Shown: positions 1-9,363 of the stretch, piece by piece
Layout: each line of letters opens with the position of its first letter
How positions within the stretch are numbered: position 1 is the stretch's first letter
Assembly: GCA_020310875.1 (NCBI GenBank)
Contig: CM035416.1
Span: 1,546,906 to 1,610,905 of the forward strand
Length of the DNA stretch: 64,000 nucleotides
Origin: Ceratopteris richardii
Taxonomy: Eukaryota; Streptophyta; Polypodiopsida; Polypodiales; Pteridaceae
Direction: 5' to 3'
Position numbers and translations under genes: made by a program
Notes under the pieces: generated by a model
Databases searched by the model: none
Seen by the model: the letters and a program-made list of their open reading frames with translations, nothing else
Told to the model about the DNA's origin: nothing

Positions 1-2359
1 TACGCCGGACTTTGAGATTATCGGCTTGGTATACCTCGAGCAAAGCTTCTAGTTGTTTGACACCTGATTCTGTCGATGGTTGGGGTGCCTCCAATAATGT
101 TTGGTGAGCCTGCTCAAGCGTCGTGTAGCGTTGATTCAGTTCTGCATTTTCTGTTTGTAGAATGTGAAATTGTCTTTGTAAGTTCTGATGATGCGTTTCC
201 AGTTGCTGATACCGGTTGTCCAGAGCTTTGTACTCATTCTGGAGCTGGTATACACATTGGTTTAATGCTAAAAATATGTTATTTACATTAAATAATGCTG
301 GGAGGGGTGAAGATGCAGGGGGAATGGGGGCGGGAATGGGAGAGGTGAATGATGTGGATGTAAGTGGAGATGTGGGTGGAGGGGGTATGGGTGATGAAGG
401 TGGCATGGGGGGAGGGAGTGGTGCTGTGGCAGGTGATGTTTCCATCGTGTCAACTGTTTGAGTGACGGTGTAGATGGGAATCGTGGGTGGAGTGGATGTG
501 ACATCGGTGAACAGGGTGGTGAAGGTGGGCATGGTGACTCCCCCGAATTGGATTCCCGGAGAGAGTGGAATGCCCATGACAATGGTAGTGGTAGTGAACG
601 TGGCAGTGCTAGTGCCCTGTGGTGGGGTAAATTGGGTAGTGCGAGGTGGGGATGGTGGTGACAACGGTGCTTCTTGATATTCTTCTAATTGCGCTGCCTC
701 GCCTAGTGCTGATGTATTGATGTGAATTTGCTTCCCGGACCTCCTGGGACGAACGGGAACCCTTTTCTCAAACCTGTGAATGTAGGCCACTGCCTCATGA
801 ATGGCCTCATCCAGTCCTACGGCGTTGGCATGAAGGTTCATGGACTCAATGAACAACTCGTCCACGCCTTCCTCAGCTAGCAAGTCGTTCATGAGTCTTT
901 TGCCCTGTTCTAGAGACATCTGATGCTGTTCCTGAACCAGTCGCATGGTTCGATATAGTCTCTTGATTTGTGCCGAATATGCTGGGGCACTTGCTAACTC
1001 GGAGAGTTCGTCATATTCTTGATGTTGTTCTTCGTCGGCTTCTTCTTCGTCTCCTCCTGCCTCTTGTTCATCTACATCGACTTCTACAACTTGTGGTTGG
1101 GTGGGGGCCGATGTTGTTGTTTGGGGTTGTGGTTCCTGAGCTCGCTCTGCTTCAGCTTCGAGGTTAGAGTCATAGATTAATCTGGCAATTTCTTCATCCG
1201 TGAGGTCCTCGAGAGTAAATCCCTGTGGAAATTCCAAATCTGATGGAATGGGTGGAAACACCAGATTAGGTCCCTCTGTGCTTGGTCTTGGTAGCCGGAT
1301 TGTGAATGGCCTAACTCGTCGTGTCTGGGGAGGGGTGATTTCTGGTGTAGTGGTAGCTCCCCTTGGTTGAGCACAGGGTAGTTGGACTCCCCCCCTCATC
1401 TTCTTTGATGGGGGACCTGCTGCTGATAGTCTTCTCTGGAATTCTTGGACTCGGGACCATACGAGTGCCCGCTGAACAGGCACGTCATAAGCCAAGCATC
1501 TATAAATTATTCTGGTCAGAGCACAACACCCGTGGAGCACATTCTTCTGTTTCTTGTTCCACCTTTGATGGGCTAGGTGGATCTGATCTATGATCCAGTG
1601 TGGCACATTGATGGGCAGGCTTTCTGTCTTTGCTAGATACAAGCTGAACCATATTTTCTTCGGAGGCATTGTGAATCGTTCTTGGGCGGGAAAAGCAAAA
1701 TGTTGCATGATGGTTCGCAGGTGAAGCGCAATGGTAGGTGTCATCGCTACCATGTCCTTCAACTTATTAAGATCTTTGTGCTTCATTCGACCTGGAACCA
1801 TGGTTTCCTTTTCTGTTGGGATGTGCATGCCATACATGCCCAATGCTTCTCTTACCAGATTGAGGGTCAACTTGAATCTTTTAAGCTCATTACCTGGCAG
1901 CAGTGATGGCAAGACAAAGGTGATGTCGCCTCCTTTGGCCCTGCTTGGCGTGATGGTACTGATCAGATATGAACATCGTAAAAAATCCGGCTTTGGTAAG
2001 TGAGCCCTGAAATAACTGTCCACACCCGCTTTGATCCATACTGATCTCATGACTTCGGCGTTTTGATAGCTTTCAAACTCGCGTGTGAAAAAGTGGTATC
2101 GACCCCATTTGCCATTGAATTCCAATTCTGCTTCCCAGAAATAGGTTCCATCGCCCAGTGGTCCCGCAACATCACTGAACCAATGCGCATGCTTACCTAC
2201 TTGAGAAGTGTGCCCTTGAGGAGGATCCTGAATGGGGAGCACATGCACGGCTTGAAGCTCTTGCGGTCTTGCGGTGAGACGTGGCTCAAGGAGAAGTGTT
2301 TCTATGTCCACAATCTGGGCACCAGATCCGGCTTGAGAACTGGTACCTGCTTCTGCCAT
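1..2359 (-). CDS. ORF3 of element A, N-terminal 786 codons (continues off the window)
   Basis: Reading the minus strand from ATG at 2359 I find no stop down to position 1. It starts 205 bp after the pol stop. Residues ~1-330 form the conserved N-terminal domain also found in C and H: a motif like LPKPDFLRCSYL, then MPPKKIWFSLYL, WIIDQ and GCCALTRIIYRCLAYD. A Pro/Thr/Glu-rich stretch follows with an acidic run (DEQEAGGDEEEADEEQ), then a Pro-Thr-rich region, and a heptad-like coiled coil (LQNEYKALDNRYQQLE) begins near the edge. The C-terminal domain seen in C, E and H would lie beyond the window. I see no signal peptide or membrane span, so it does not look like an envelope protein. Its function is unknown; the N-terminal part may match the uncharacterised 'putative plant transposon protein' type of domain, which I could not check. 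Confidence 0.8.
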   Translation of the reverse strand, partial: MAEAGTSSQAGSGAQIVDIETLLLEPRLTARPQELQAVHVLPIQDPPQGHTSQVGKHAHWFSDVAGPLGDGTYFWEAELEFNGKWGRYHFFTREFESYQNAEVMRSVWIKAGVDSYFRAHLPKPDFLRCSYLISTITPSRAKGGDITFVLPSLLPGNELKRFKLTLNLVREALGMYGMHIPTEKETMVPGRMKHKDLNKLKDMVAMTPTIALHLRTIMQHFAFPAQERFTMPPKKIWFSLYLAKTESLPINVPHWIIDQIHLAHQRWNKKQKNVLHGCCALTRIIYRCLAYDVPVQRALVWSRVQEFQRRLSAAGPPSKKMRGGVQLPCAQPRGATTTPEITPPQTRRVRPFTIRLPRPSTEGPNLVFPPIPSDLEFPQGFTLEDLTDEEIARLIYDSNLEAEAERAQEPQPQTTTSAPTQPQVVEVDVDEQEAGGDEEEADEEQHQEYDELSELASAPAYSAQIKRLYRTMRLVQEQHQMSLEQGKRLMNDLLAEEGVDELFIESMNLHANAVGLDEAIHEAVAYIHRFEKRVPVRPRRSGKQIHINTSALGEAAQLEEYQEAPLSPPSPPRTTQFTPPQGTSTATFTTTTIVMGIPLSPGIQFGGVTMPTFTTLFTDVTSTPPTIPIYTVTQTVDTMETSPATAPLPPPMPPSSPIPPPPTSPLTSTSFTSPIPAPIPPASSPLPALFNVNNIFLALNQCVYQLQNEYKALDNRYQQLETHHQNLQRQFHILQTENAELNQRYTTLEQAHQTLLEAPQPSTESGVKQLEALLEVYQADNLKVRR

Positions 2360-2564
2360 GGCCCTGTTCGCTGGTTGGTTCTGTGAGAATATAGAACCAA
2401 GTGTTAACATCGTAATGGACAGAATAAATCCGTTGTTGTCCCCGTTACAACATTAACATGAGGTGGATGGTGAGTTAGTGGTTAGTAAGTGCATGAAGAC
2501 AGTGTGTGTAGTTAGTGCTTGTGTTGTCCTAGGAGACTACTGCAGTTAGTAAGTGGGTATGAAT

Positions 2565-5500
2565 TTACAAATTGGGGTCGGGGGGTTTATTACAGGCCCT
2601 AGGCTGCCAAATGCAGTGAGTGGGCTTTGCCTTCGGTTTCAGAGAGTCTCTACAGAGCCTTCTCGGTGTCGTGGTTTGAAAACGAGGCCTTTTTGGGACC
2701 CATTTACAATTGATTACATGTACGCTCTTGGGTTTTGGTGTGTACATGAGTGTCGAGAACGAGTGAAATCTGGCAGTATGCGTCGCTGCGTTATGCTGTT
2801 TAGGTTGTGGCCTCAGCGTAGCTACTTGTGCCATCAAGCAAGCCTTAGGCACCCAAATTTGTCTTGATTGTGGGCTTGCCTTCATCGACTTCTTGGGCAC
2901 CCAAATAGATTTTACTTTAGCAGAAGAATTTCTGAAAGACTTCTTATTAGCGTTGTGTTGTTGGTCACTAATAAGAGGCTTTGCCCCTGTAGTTGACGGT
3001 GGTGCAACCGGTCGTTCGCCTTTCCGCACCCATACCTGGTCTATTTTCTGGGCCATTCTGCTGCGCAGGTACTTTTGATCTCGGACATAGGTAGTACCCT
3101 GCTTCTTCTGCCTTTGATCCACCTTGGGTTGCTGCCTTCTTCTAGCCTTTGGAAAAGAAGGGAGTTCCGTTGCATTCCTGACTCCTTTTTTGCGAATATC
3201 ATTCCTCTGCAACACATAGTTTTGGACAAGAACAGCATGGTCATCTTCATGTGTACCCCTGGAAGGACCAGGAGTCTGTGCCTTTCCTAGTTCCTTGAGT
3301 GCTCCATTGTCTAATTCTACTGTAACTCGACTATGATTGACCCAAACCTGGAGAAGTCCACTTCTTAGGTTTAGATTGACTGCTTGGGCATAGATCCAAT
3401 CCTGACCCAAGACGAGAGGTTCAGTGAGATCCTCATCTTGACACACTAGTACTTTAACGGTCATTGCCTCCTCGTGAATGTAGAGGGGAAGTTCCACCTC
3501 GCCCATGCAAGGGGTTTCCACGCCTCCCAATCCTATGAGGTATGCTTCCACAGGATGGACAGTTAACTGTAACTCTTGACAGTAAGACAACTTAACAGCG
3601 CTAGTGGCAGCACCTGAGTCAATCAAGGCTCTTACGGTCCTTGTACTCTTTCCTTGTCCTATGTCTATGGTTATGAAAGGACGTCTATCAATTATTCTAT
3701 TCGAGCTTGTTCCTGCAACTTCACACATGGCTATGGGAAATCCTTGGTCTGCATAGTCATTCGCTCCAGGCTGATCTCTACCTTGCCTTCGTAATTTCAT
3801 CCTTCTGATGCGTTCTAAAGCCTCTGCTTGAGCTTCTTCTCTAATTCTCTTTTCTTCCTCTTTGCGTTTCTTCGCAGTGTTGAGTCGGCTCAGCATTTCC
3901 TCCGTGAGGGGTTCCTGATACAACTTGACTCTGCATCCGCTAATATAGTTAGGGAGAACATCACCCTCTAATGTGGCCAATTGTACTGCTCCACTTGTGG
4001 AGATCCTATTGATGATCATAGGTCCGTAGCCTCTCTTTTCTAGCTTCCTCGCGTGTTGTTTCAGTGTATAGACTAAGACTAGATCTCCCGCTTTCAAGCC
4101 TTTATCCTTCACATGGGCATCGAAGTATGCCTTCTGTCTCTTCTTGGCTGCATATATTCCTGCAGCGGCTCTCAGTCTTGTTTCTCCTAATCGTTCAAGA
4201 TCAAAGATCCTAGAGGAGAGCTCATGACCTGTCCATTCATACTCTTGTGCTACTCTCAATGTAGGAATCAGGAAGTCCAAGGGTAGCACAGCGTTTTGAC
4301 CGAATACCATCTGAAAGGGGGTGGCTTGGAGTACCGTTTTGTAGGCAACTCGGTATGCCCAAACAGCATGGTGTAGCTGTTTGTCCCAGTCAGAGCGTTT
4401 AGTGTTCACTAATTTCGTCAGTACATTGCATAAAATCTTATTAGTGCTCTCAGCTTGTCCATTAGCTTGAGGGTGATAGGGGGCAGACTTCTTGTGTATT
4501 ACCAAGAATTCTTGGAGTAGATTTTCAATCACTTCATTTAAGAAATGAGTGCCTCTATCACTTACTAGTTCTATGGGTAGCCCATATCTTGTGAACACAT
4601 TCTCAAACAAGAATTTGGCAGTTGTCTGAGCATCGTTCTTTGTTGTAGCCTTTACCTCTACCCACTTGGTGAGATAGTCTGTTGCCACAATGATGTATTC
4701 CGCATGAGAACCTTTGGCTGGGGGATTAATAGGACCTACGAAGTCTATTCCCCACTTAGAGAATGCACGTCCACCCATCATAGGTTTCAGTGGCATCTCA
4801 TCTTTGCGTATGGGAGACTGAGTCCTCTGACAGACATCACACCGTTTCACATAGGTATGTGCATCCATGTGAAGGGTAGGCCACCAGAAGCCCGCAAATA
4901 GTATTGCCTTGATCACCCGATATGGTCCAAAGTGTCCTCCTGCTACACCTTGGTGAGCAGTTTCTAAGATCTTAAGATACTCACTTTCATGGACACACAG
5001 TCTCAGGTAACCATCCTTACCGCGCTTGTATAGATTATCACCAACGAGTGAATAATCCTGGGCTTCTTGTTCCAAACTCCTTTTTCTAGCTAGAGTCATG
5101 TCTGGAGGGAATGTGTTTGTCCTCAGGAATGATACTAGTGGTTCGCTCCAATCTGGCACAATGGATACTTGATAGAGAGTGGCATGTTCCACAGGTGGTT
5201 TAGTGCAACAGATTGGGCATTCCTTGCACAACTTTTGGACATCCGCTTCCATAGTTGGCCAGTGCACTCCGAATCTCTTTAGAGTCTGTAAAGTTCGTTG
5301 TTTTGAATGGTGTTGCTCTAATGCACCTACATGTGCTAATTGCAACCATTTAGCGTACTCATCCTCTTCTACGCAACAAGCCAAGATCCCTTGATCTGTG
5401 TGCTTGTACATGCTTCCGGCCATGATGTGATACTTTTGGGCTTTTACAACCTCTCTATTCCGTGTGTTTACCACTGGATGGTTAGGCCCGTATGTCAAGA

Positions 5501-7658
5501 CTGGTACCAATGGCTTAGCCCACTGCGGCACCACCTCCAAATTAAATAGGTAAGCATCAGGAAGGTCATCTGATACTCCTTGTGGGGCTTCTCCAGACGT
5601 GATTCTAGAGAGATGATCTGCTCTCAAGTGAGTCCTCCCTTTTCTTACCACGACCTCAAAATCATATTCCATTAGCAAGAGAAACCATCTTACTAATCTT
5701 CCCGTATTGCATGGCTTGTTTACTAGGTATAACAATGCCTGATGATCAGTAAAAAATTTAAACTTATTTGCAAGCAAATAGTGTCTAAATTTCTTGACTG
5801 CATATACCATGCCTAATCCTTCGCGCTCTGTAGTGGTGTAATTCCGTTCAGCCGCATTCAATTGTCTACTGGCATAGGCAATTGGAAGATCCATATTACC
5901 TTCACCAGTAGGTTGTGCAAGCACACATCCAATGGCATAATTGGATGCATCCACATGAACATGGAATGGCTTATTCCAATCTGGTGTGGTCAAGATTGGT
6001 GCTGAACATAATCTTCGTTTAAGTTCCTGGAAGGAATTCTCACATTCATCCGTCCACTCAAAGTTAGTCAGAAGTCCGTACATGGGCTTTGCGATGACCG
6101 CATACATGTGGATGAAACGTCGGTAATACCCACAGTGCCCCATGAAAGCTTGTACTTCCTTGACATTCTTTGGTCTAGGTAGCTCTGCTATGGCTCTCAC
6201 TTTTTCTTCGTCGGTAGATATGCCATTCTTTGACACTATGTGTCCTAGAATCTTGCCTTGCCTTACCATAAAAACGCACTTTTCTGGGTTCAGGCAGACC
6301 TGATATTCTCTACATTTGTCAAAGATTTGTCTGAGTTCAGGAATATGGGTTTGTCTAACATTGGAATGAGCACAGAGATCATCAACATAGACTTCTAAAC
6401 TCTTCCTTAGGAACTCCTTAAACACATGGCACATCAGCCTCTGGAAGGTAGCTGGTGCATTGGTAAGCCCAAATGGCATTACTCTAAAAGCAAAAATGCC
6501 CCATTCTGTGGCAAAGGCTGTCTTATGCTGATCCTCTGGAGCTATGGCTACTTGATTGTAGCCCGAGAATCCATCAAGGAAGCTGTACACTTCCTTGCCT
6601 GCCACTCTTTCTAACAGATGTTCTGTGATGGGAAGCGGATAGTTATCTCGAATCGTGGCGGCATTAACCTTTTTCAAGTTAATGCACACACGCAGCTTGC
6701 CATTCTTCTTGGGCACCACTACGATGGGGGATACCCATTCAGTGTGCTCAATTTCATAGATAAATCCAGCTTCGACCAGTCCATCTATCTCTTCCTTGAT
6801 CTTAGCAGCATAATTATCGTTATATGTATAAGGCTTTTGCTTAGAGGGTTTGGCGTCTGAAGTCATGGGGATGGTGTGCGAGCATATGTCCGGGTCAACC
6901 CCTTTCAAATCCTTGTAACTCCAAGCGAATACATCTCTGTATTCTCTTAGCAAGGCAATCAATTCGTGCTCTTCTTCTTCTGTCAGGTCATGGCCTATAT
7001 ATGTGCATCTCTCCTCTCCTTCTTCTATGGCCACTACTATTTTCTTGGTGGTTTCCTTGTTATCATAGGCCTCTCCTGATTGTGCCTCTCGTTTAGGCAT
7101 TCTTATCATGACTCTCCTGTCATCTATCTCATACTTCTTAAAATTTTCTGGGACCTCAAACAAAGATTCTTCCTCTTCTGGTAAGGCTTCTCTCTTCTTT
7201 CGTTTCTTTCCTTCTTCCTTAGGGGTCATATGCGTTGCTAATCTTACATCATTTGTAACTTCTCCATGCCTCTGGGGTTGAAATTCTATTTCATGGAAGT
7301 ATTCTTCATCTGATGCAAATGGTGGGTCCATAATGATTGACTCTAGATCGGAGTCACTTGCATCCTCAAATGCATCAGGGCTAGGTTCACATTTTTCTAG
7401 AACTGCCTCTCCCATGATTGGCTCTATGGAGAAGACTGAAATGTCATAGCCATCCTCATCACAGTGAGGTGTCCATTGTTCTTCATTGATGGCTACGTCC
7501 ATTGTTGCTAAAATTTCCGCCCAGCCATGGGGTTCAGACTCCTCATCTGGAAAGACTATAGGTGCATAGGCTGGGTCTTGAATGGGTCTATGAGTTTCGT
7601 TCGCACCTACCTCTCTGGCTTTCTCTCTCTTCTCTTCTTCTACTGCTACCTTGCACAT
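2565..7658 (-). CDS. pol: Element A pol: RT, RNase H, two zinc modules, integrase, second aspartic protease
   Basis: Intact 1697-residue polyprotein. Residues 1-220 are an acidic linker. RT spans ~290-470 with catalytic YVDD at 424-427 and D362 in the LDGFSGYNQV motif. RNase H spans ~560-660 (D570, E611/E613, D638). A first H2C2 zinc module lies at ~743-818 (H776, H783/H784, C814, C817) and a second at ~868-945 (H902, H909, C940, C943). The integrase core has D972, D1034 and E1070, the classic D-x35-E spacing. After a Lys/Glu/Arg-rich linker (~1250-1295) comes a second aspartic protease with ALIDSGA at 1344-1350 (D1347). The ~200-residue basic tail repeats W-V-P-K motifs. An in-frame TGA separates it from gag-PR1 upstream. 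A protease after integrase and a doubled zinc module are both unusual for Ty3/gypsy pol. Confidence 0.93.
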   Translation of the reverse strand: MCKVAVEEEKREKAREVGANETHRPIQDPAYAPIVFPDEESEPHGWAEILATMDVAINEEQWTPHCDEDGYDISVFSIEPIMGEAVLEKCEPSPDAFEDASDSDLESIIMDPPFASDEEYFHEIEFQPQRHGEVTNDVRLATHMTPKEEGKKRKKREALPEEEESLFEVPENFKKYEIDDRRVMIRMPKREAQSGEAYDNKETTKKIVVAIEEGEERCTYIGHDLTEEEEHELIALLREYRDVFAWSYKDLKGVDPDICSHTIPMTSDAKPSKQKPYTYNDNYAAKIKEEIDGLVEAGFIYEIEHTEWVSPIVVVPKKNGKLRVCINLKKVNAATIRDNYPLPITEHLLERVAGKEVYSFLDGFSGYNQVAIAPEDQHKTAFATEWGIFAFRVMPFGLTNAPATFQRLMCHVFKEFLRKSLEVYVDDLCAHSNVRQTHIPELRQIFDKCREYQVCLNPEKCVFMVRQGKILGHIVSKNGISTDEEKVRAIAELPRPKNVKEVQAFMGHCGYYRRFIHMYAVIAKPMYGLLTNFEWTDECENSFQELKRRLCSAPILTTPDWNKPFHVHVDASNYAIGCVLAQPTGEGNMDLPIAYASRQLNAAERNYTTTEREGLGMVYAVKKFRHYLLANKFKFFTDHQALLYLVNKPCNTGRLVRWFLLLMEYDFEVVVRKGRTHLRADHLSRITSGEAPQGVSDDLPDAYLFNLEVVPQWAKPLVPVLTYGPNHPVVNTRNREVVKAQKYHIMAGSMYKHTDQGILACCVEEDEYAKWLQLAHVGALEQHHSKQRTLQTLKRFGVHWPTMEADVQKLCKECPICCTKPPVEHATLYQVSIVPDWSEPLVSFLRTNTFPPDMTLARKRSLEQEAQDYSLVGDNLYKRGKDGYLRLCVHESEYLKILETAHQGVAGGHFGPYRVIKAILFAGFWWPTLHMDAHTYVKRCDVCQRTQSPIRKDEMPLKPMMGGRAFSKWGIDFVGPINPPAKGSHAEYIIVATDYLTKWVEVKATTKNDAQTTAKFLFENVFTRYGLPIELVSDRGTHFLNEVIENLLQEFLVIHKKSAPYHPQANGQAESTNKILCNVLTKLVNTKRSDWDKQLHHAVWAYRVAYKTVLQATPFQMVFGQNAVLPLDFLIPTLRVAQEYEWTGHELSSRIFDLERLGETRLRAAAGIYAAKKRQKAYFDAHVKDKGLKAGDLVLVYTLKQHARKLEKRGYGPMIINRISTSGAVQLATLEGDVLPNYISGCRVKLYQEPLTEEMLSRLNTAKKRKEEEKRIREEAQAEALERIRRMKLRRQGRDQPGANDYADQGFPIAMCEVAGTSSNRIIDRRPFITIDIGQGKSTRTVRALIDSGAATSAVKLSYCQELQLTVHPVEAYLIGLGGVETPCMGEVELPLYIHEEAMTVKVLVCQDEDLTEPLVLGQDWIYAQAVNLNLRSGLLQVWVNHSRVTVELDNGALKELGKAQTPGPSRGTHEDDHAVLVQNYVLQRNDIRKKGVRNATELPSFPKARRRQQPKVDQRQKKQGTTYVRDQKYLRSRMAQKIDQVWVRKGERPVAPPSTTGAKPLISDQQHNANKKSFRNSSAKVKSIWVPKKSMKASPQSRQIWVPKACLMAQVATLRPQPKQHNAATHTARFHSFSTLMYTPKPKSVHVINCKWVPKRPRFQTTTPRRLCRDSLKPKAKPTHCIWQPRACNKPPDPNL

Positions 7659-7691
7659 CCATAAGTGAGTATCTTCATGTATCCATGAGGA

Positions 7692-8666
7692 TCACGACCC
7701 TATGGAATGCACCGATTCTGTATCATCTTTGGCTCTATGGATGGGATTCCATTGGATAGGAGGGACATCTCTATGGGAATAATCCTTGAGATTGACTTTG
7801 GTTGTAACACCTAAGTGCTGCAGGTACAAAGAATTGGTCCCCCAATCCTGTACCACTTGCAACTGTCGCATGAATGGTCTTCCTAAAATCATCTCATAGG
7901 CATGATTTTTGCTGAAGTCACATATGGCAAAGGTATGTTCAAACTCGACACCACAAGTGGTGAGAGTTATTCCTTCTAGCAATCCTAGGGGTCTCTCTAT
8001 GTGACCATCGGCCATCTGCAATTTCATTCTCGTCGGCCTGAGTGCCGGCTTGCCCCAACGCTTCCATAAGGAGGTGGTGGCAATTGCAACTCCTGCACCT
8101 GAGTCCAAAATTGCCTTGGTGGTGTACTCCTGGTAGGTAATGGGAAGATAGGTGTTCCCTTCTTCACCTTCGCACATATCTCCTATCTTATCCAAGGGAA
8201 TTTCTGGCACTGTCCTATGGGATCCTACCCGGGAATGAGGTTTTGCAACTTCAGTTACTCGACTGGCTGCATATTTCCCCGCGTTTGGTCTATCCTTAGG
8301 CAGTTCTTTCAAAGTGAGATTGTGCTGCACCTTGGTGTTCGTTACTACCTCCGTGTTCCTTGGTATGACTGAGTCGTCGTTCCTTACCATGACTGTGGGT
8401 GCTCTCATACACGTGGATTTTGCTTCCCATGGGCCTGTGAAGTGGGGTAACTCTTGTATGGAATTAGATTCAAAGTCCAATCTCTCGTGAGATTGAGTAC
8501 TCTCATGTTCCCCGTAAATGGATGGGATGTCTTGTGGGAATTGGTCATGTGCATCGTCCACAAGTTCAAAAGGAGGGGCGACCTCGCTTTCGTTTTCCCA
8601 TTTGTCTTCTTGAATCTCTCGTAGGAAGTCTGGTGCAAACCGATTCATAGAAGAAGAAGTGTCCGG
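7692..8666 (-). CDS. Element A gag-PR1, 3' part: first aspartic protease
   Basis: This is the continuation of the gag frame at 15245-18756 once copia element B and one copy of its 5-bp duplication are discounted; the reading frame is kept across the junction. The first ~100 residues are the end of gag (conserved motif FLREIQEDKWENE, also in C). Then comes a retropepsin-like domain with the catalytic motif ILDSGAG, a flap-like region and the terminal ILGRPFMRQLQ motif. It would cleave the polyprotein during particle maturation. The frame ends in TGA at 7692-7694; pol opens in the same frame 11 codons later, so a stop-codon readthrough is possible. D and C have homologous domains, those of D decayed. 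Confidence 0.88.
   Translation of the reverse strand, partial: PDTSSSMNRFAPDFLREIQEDKWENESEVAPPFELVDDAHDQFPQDIPSIYGEHESTQSHERLDFESNSIQELPHFTGPWEAKSTCMRAPTVMVRNDDSVIPRNTEVVTNTKVQHNLTLKELPKDRPNAGKYAASRVTEVAKPHSRVGSHRTVPEIPLDKIGDMCEGEEGNTYLPITYQEYTTKAILDSGAGVAIATTSLWKRWGKPALRPTRMKLQMADGHIERPLGLLEGITLTTCGVEFEHTFAICDFSKNHAYEMILGRPFMRQLQVVQDWGTNSLYLQHLGVTTKVNLKDYSHRDVPPIQWNPIHRAKDDTESVHSIGS
8662..8666. repeat. Target site duplication of B, left copy (TCCGG)
   Basis: The five bases next to the 5' LTR are repeated exactly next to the 3' LTR at 15245-15249. This proves B's boundaries and shows that it inserted into A's gag. Confidence 0.97.
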
Positions 8667-8830
8667 TGTTGGAGAAACAATCACTAATTAGACATATATT
8701 TGAAGGTCAAATCTTAGAAAGAAAACCCCATGCCTATGTGAAGGAACAAATTCACAAGTGTATCATACTTGTAAAGTTAGTTCACTTTAGTTCTAGAAGT
8801 TTTTTAAAAAATCACGGGAATGAGAAAATC

Positions 8831-8837
8831 TATATAA
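8831..8837 (+). promoter_or_regulatory. TATA box of the B LTR promoter
   Basis: TATATAA, about 165 bp into the LTR, is the best core promoter candidate; the same bases recur at 14341-14347 in the 3' LTR. A purine-rich GAGA tract follows ~40 bp downstream. The transcription start is inferred. Confidence 0.6.
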
Positions 8838-9080
8838 GTTAGTTAGTATTAACTGACGCGATGAGAAGAAGAAGGAGGGAGAGAGAGAGAAAGTGAGAAG
8901 AACTCATTTTTGTATGACTGAGTATAGTCGGGCTTCTCTGAGTGAGAAAGCATCTGTAAAACTTCTGAGTTTTTTATAGTTATGAGAAGAACTGAGTAAA
9001 GTTCTGTGTATGAGCCTCTCTCCATCATCTCCATGATTGCCTACTGTGTGATGAATTCAAAAGTTCATGTTTTCTGAGCA

Positions 9081-9363
9081 ATTCGATGCCTGGCATCGAA
9101 TCTTGGCTCAAAAGTCATTTTTTCATTCTCTGTGTGTTAACTATTGTTGAATCTTTTAAAAATATGAAGTTTGTGGAGCAACTCGATGCCTGGCATCGAG
9201 TTTGAGCATAAAGTCGATGCCTGGCATCGACTTCTAGCATACAAGTGGTCTTCTTCATGTGTGTGTAAAAGAGAGTATTTCTGGTGCACAAAAAGGGCCT
9301 AAAAAAGCTCAAAGTCGATGCCCGGCATCGACTTGGACTGAAATTCGATGCCAGGCATCGAAT
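9081..9363 (+). repeat. Five covarying palindromes in the B LTR
   Basis: Units at 9081-9101, 9181-9201, 9212-9232, 9313-9333 and 9343-9363 have the core TCGATGCC-N-GGCATCGA. The base pairs outside the core change from unit to unit, but both arms change together (ATT/AAT, ACT/AGT, AGT/ACT, AGT/ACT, ATT/AAT), so each stays a perfect inverted repeat around one central base. The same five occur in the 3' LTR at +5510. The function is unknown. Confidence 0.93.

Noticed and set aside
1-2359. ORF3 as an envelope gene
   Set aside because: Position fits an env-like gene, but I see no signal peptide, convincing membrane span or furin-like site in A, C, E or H.
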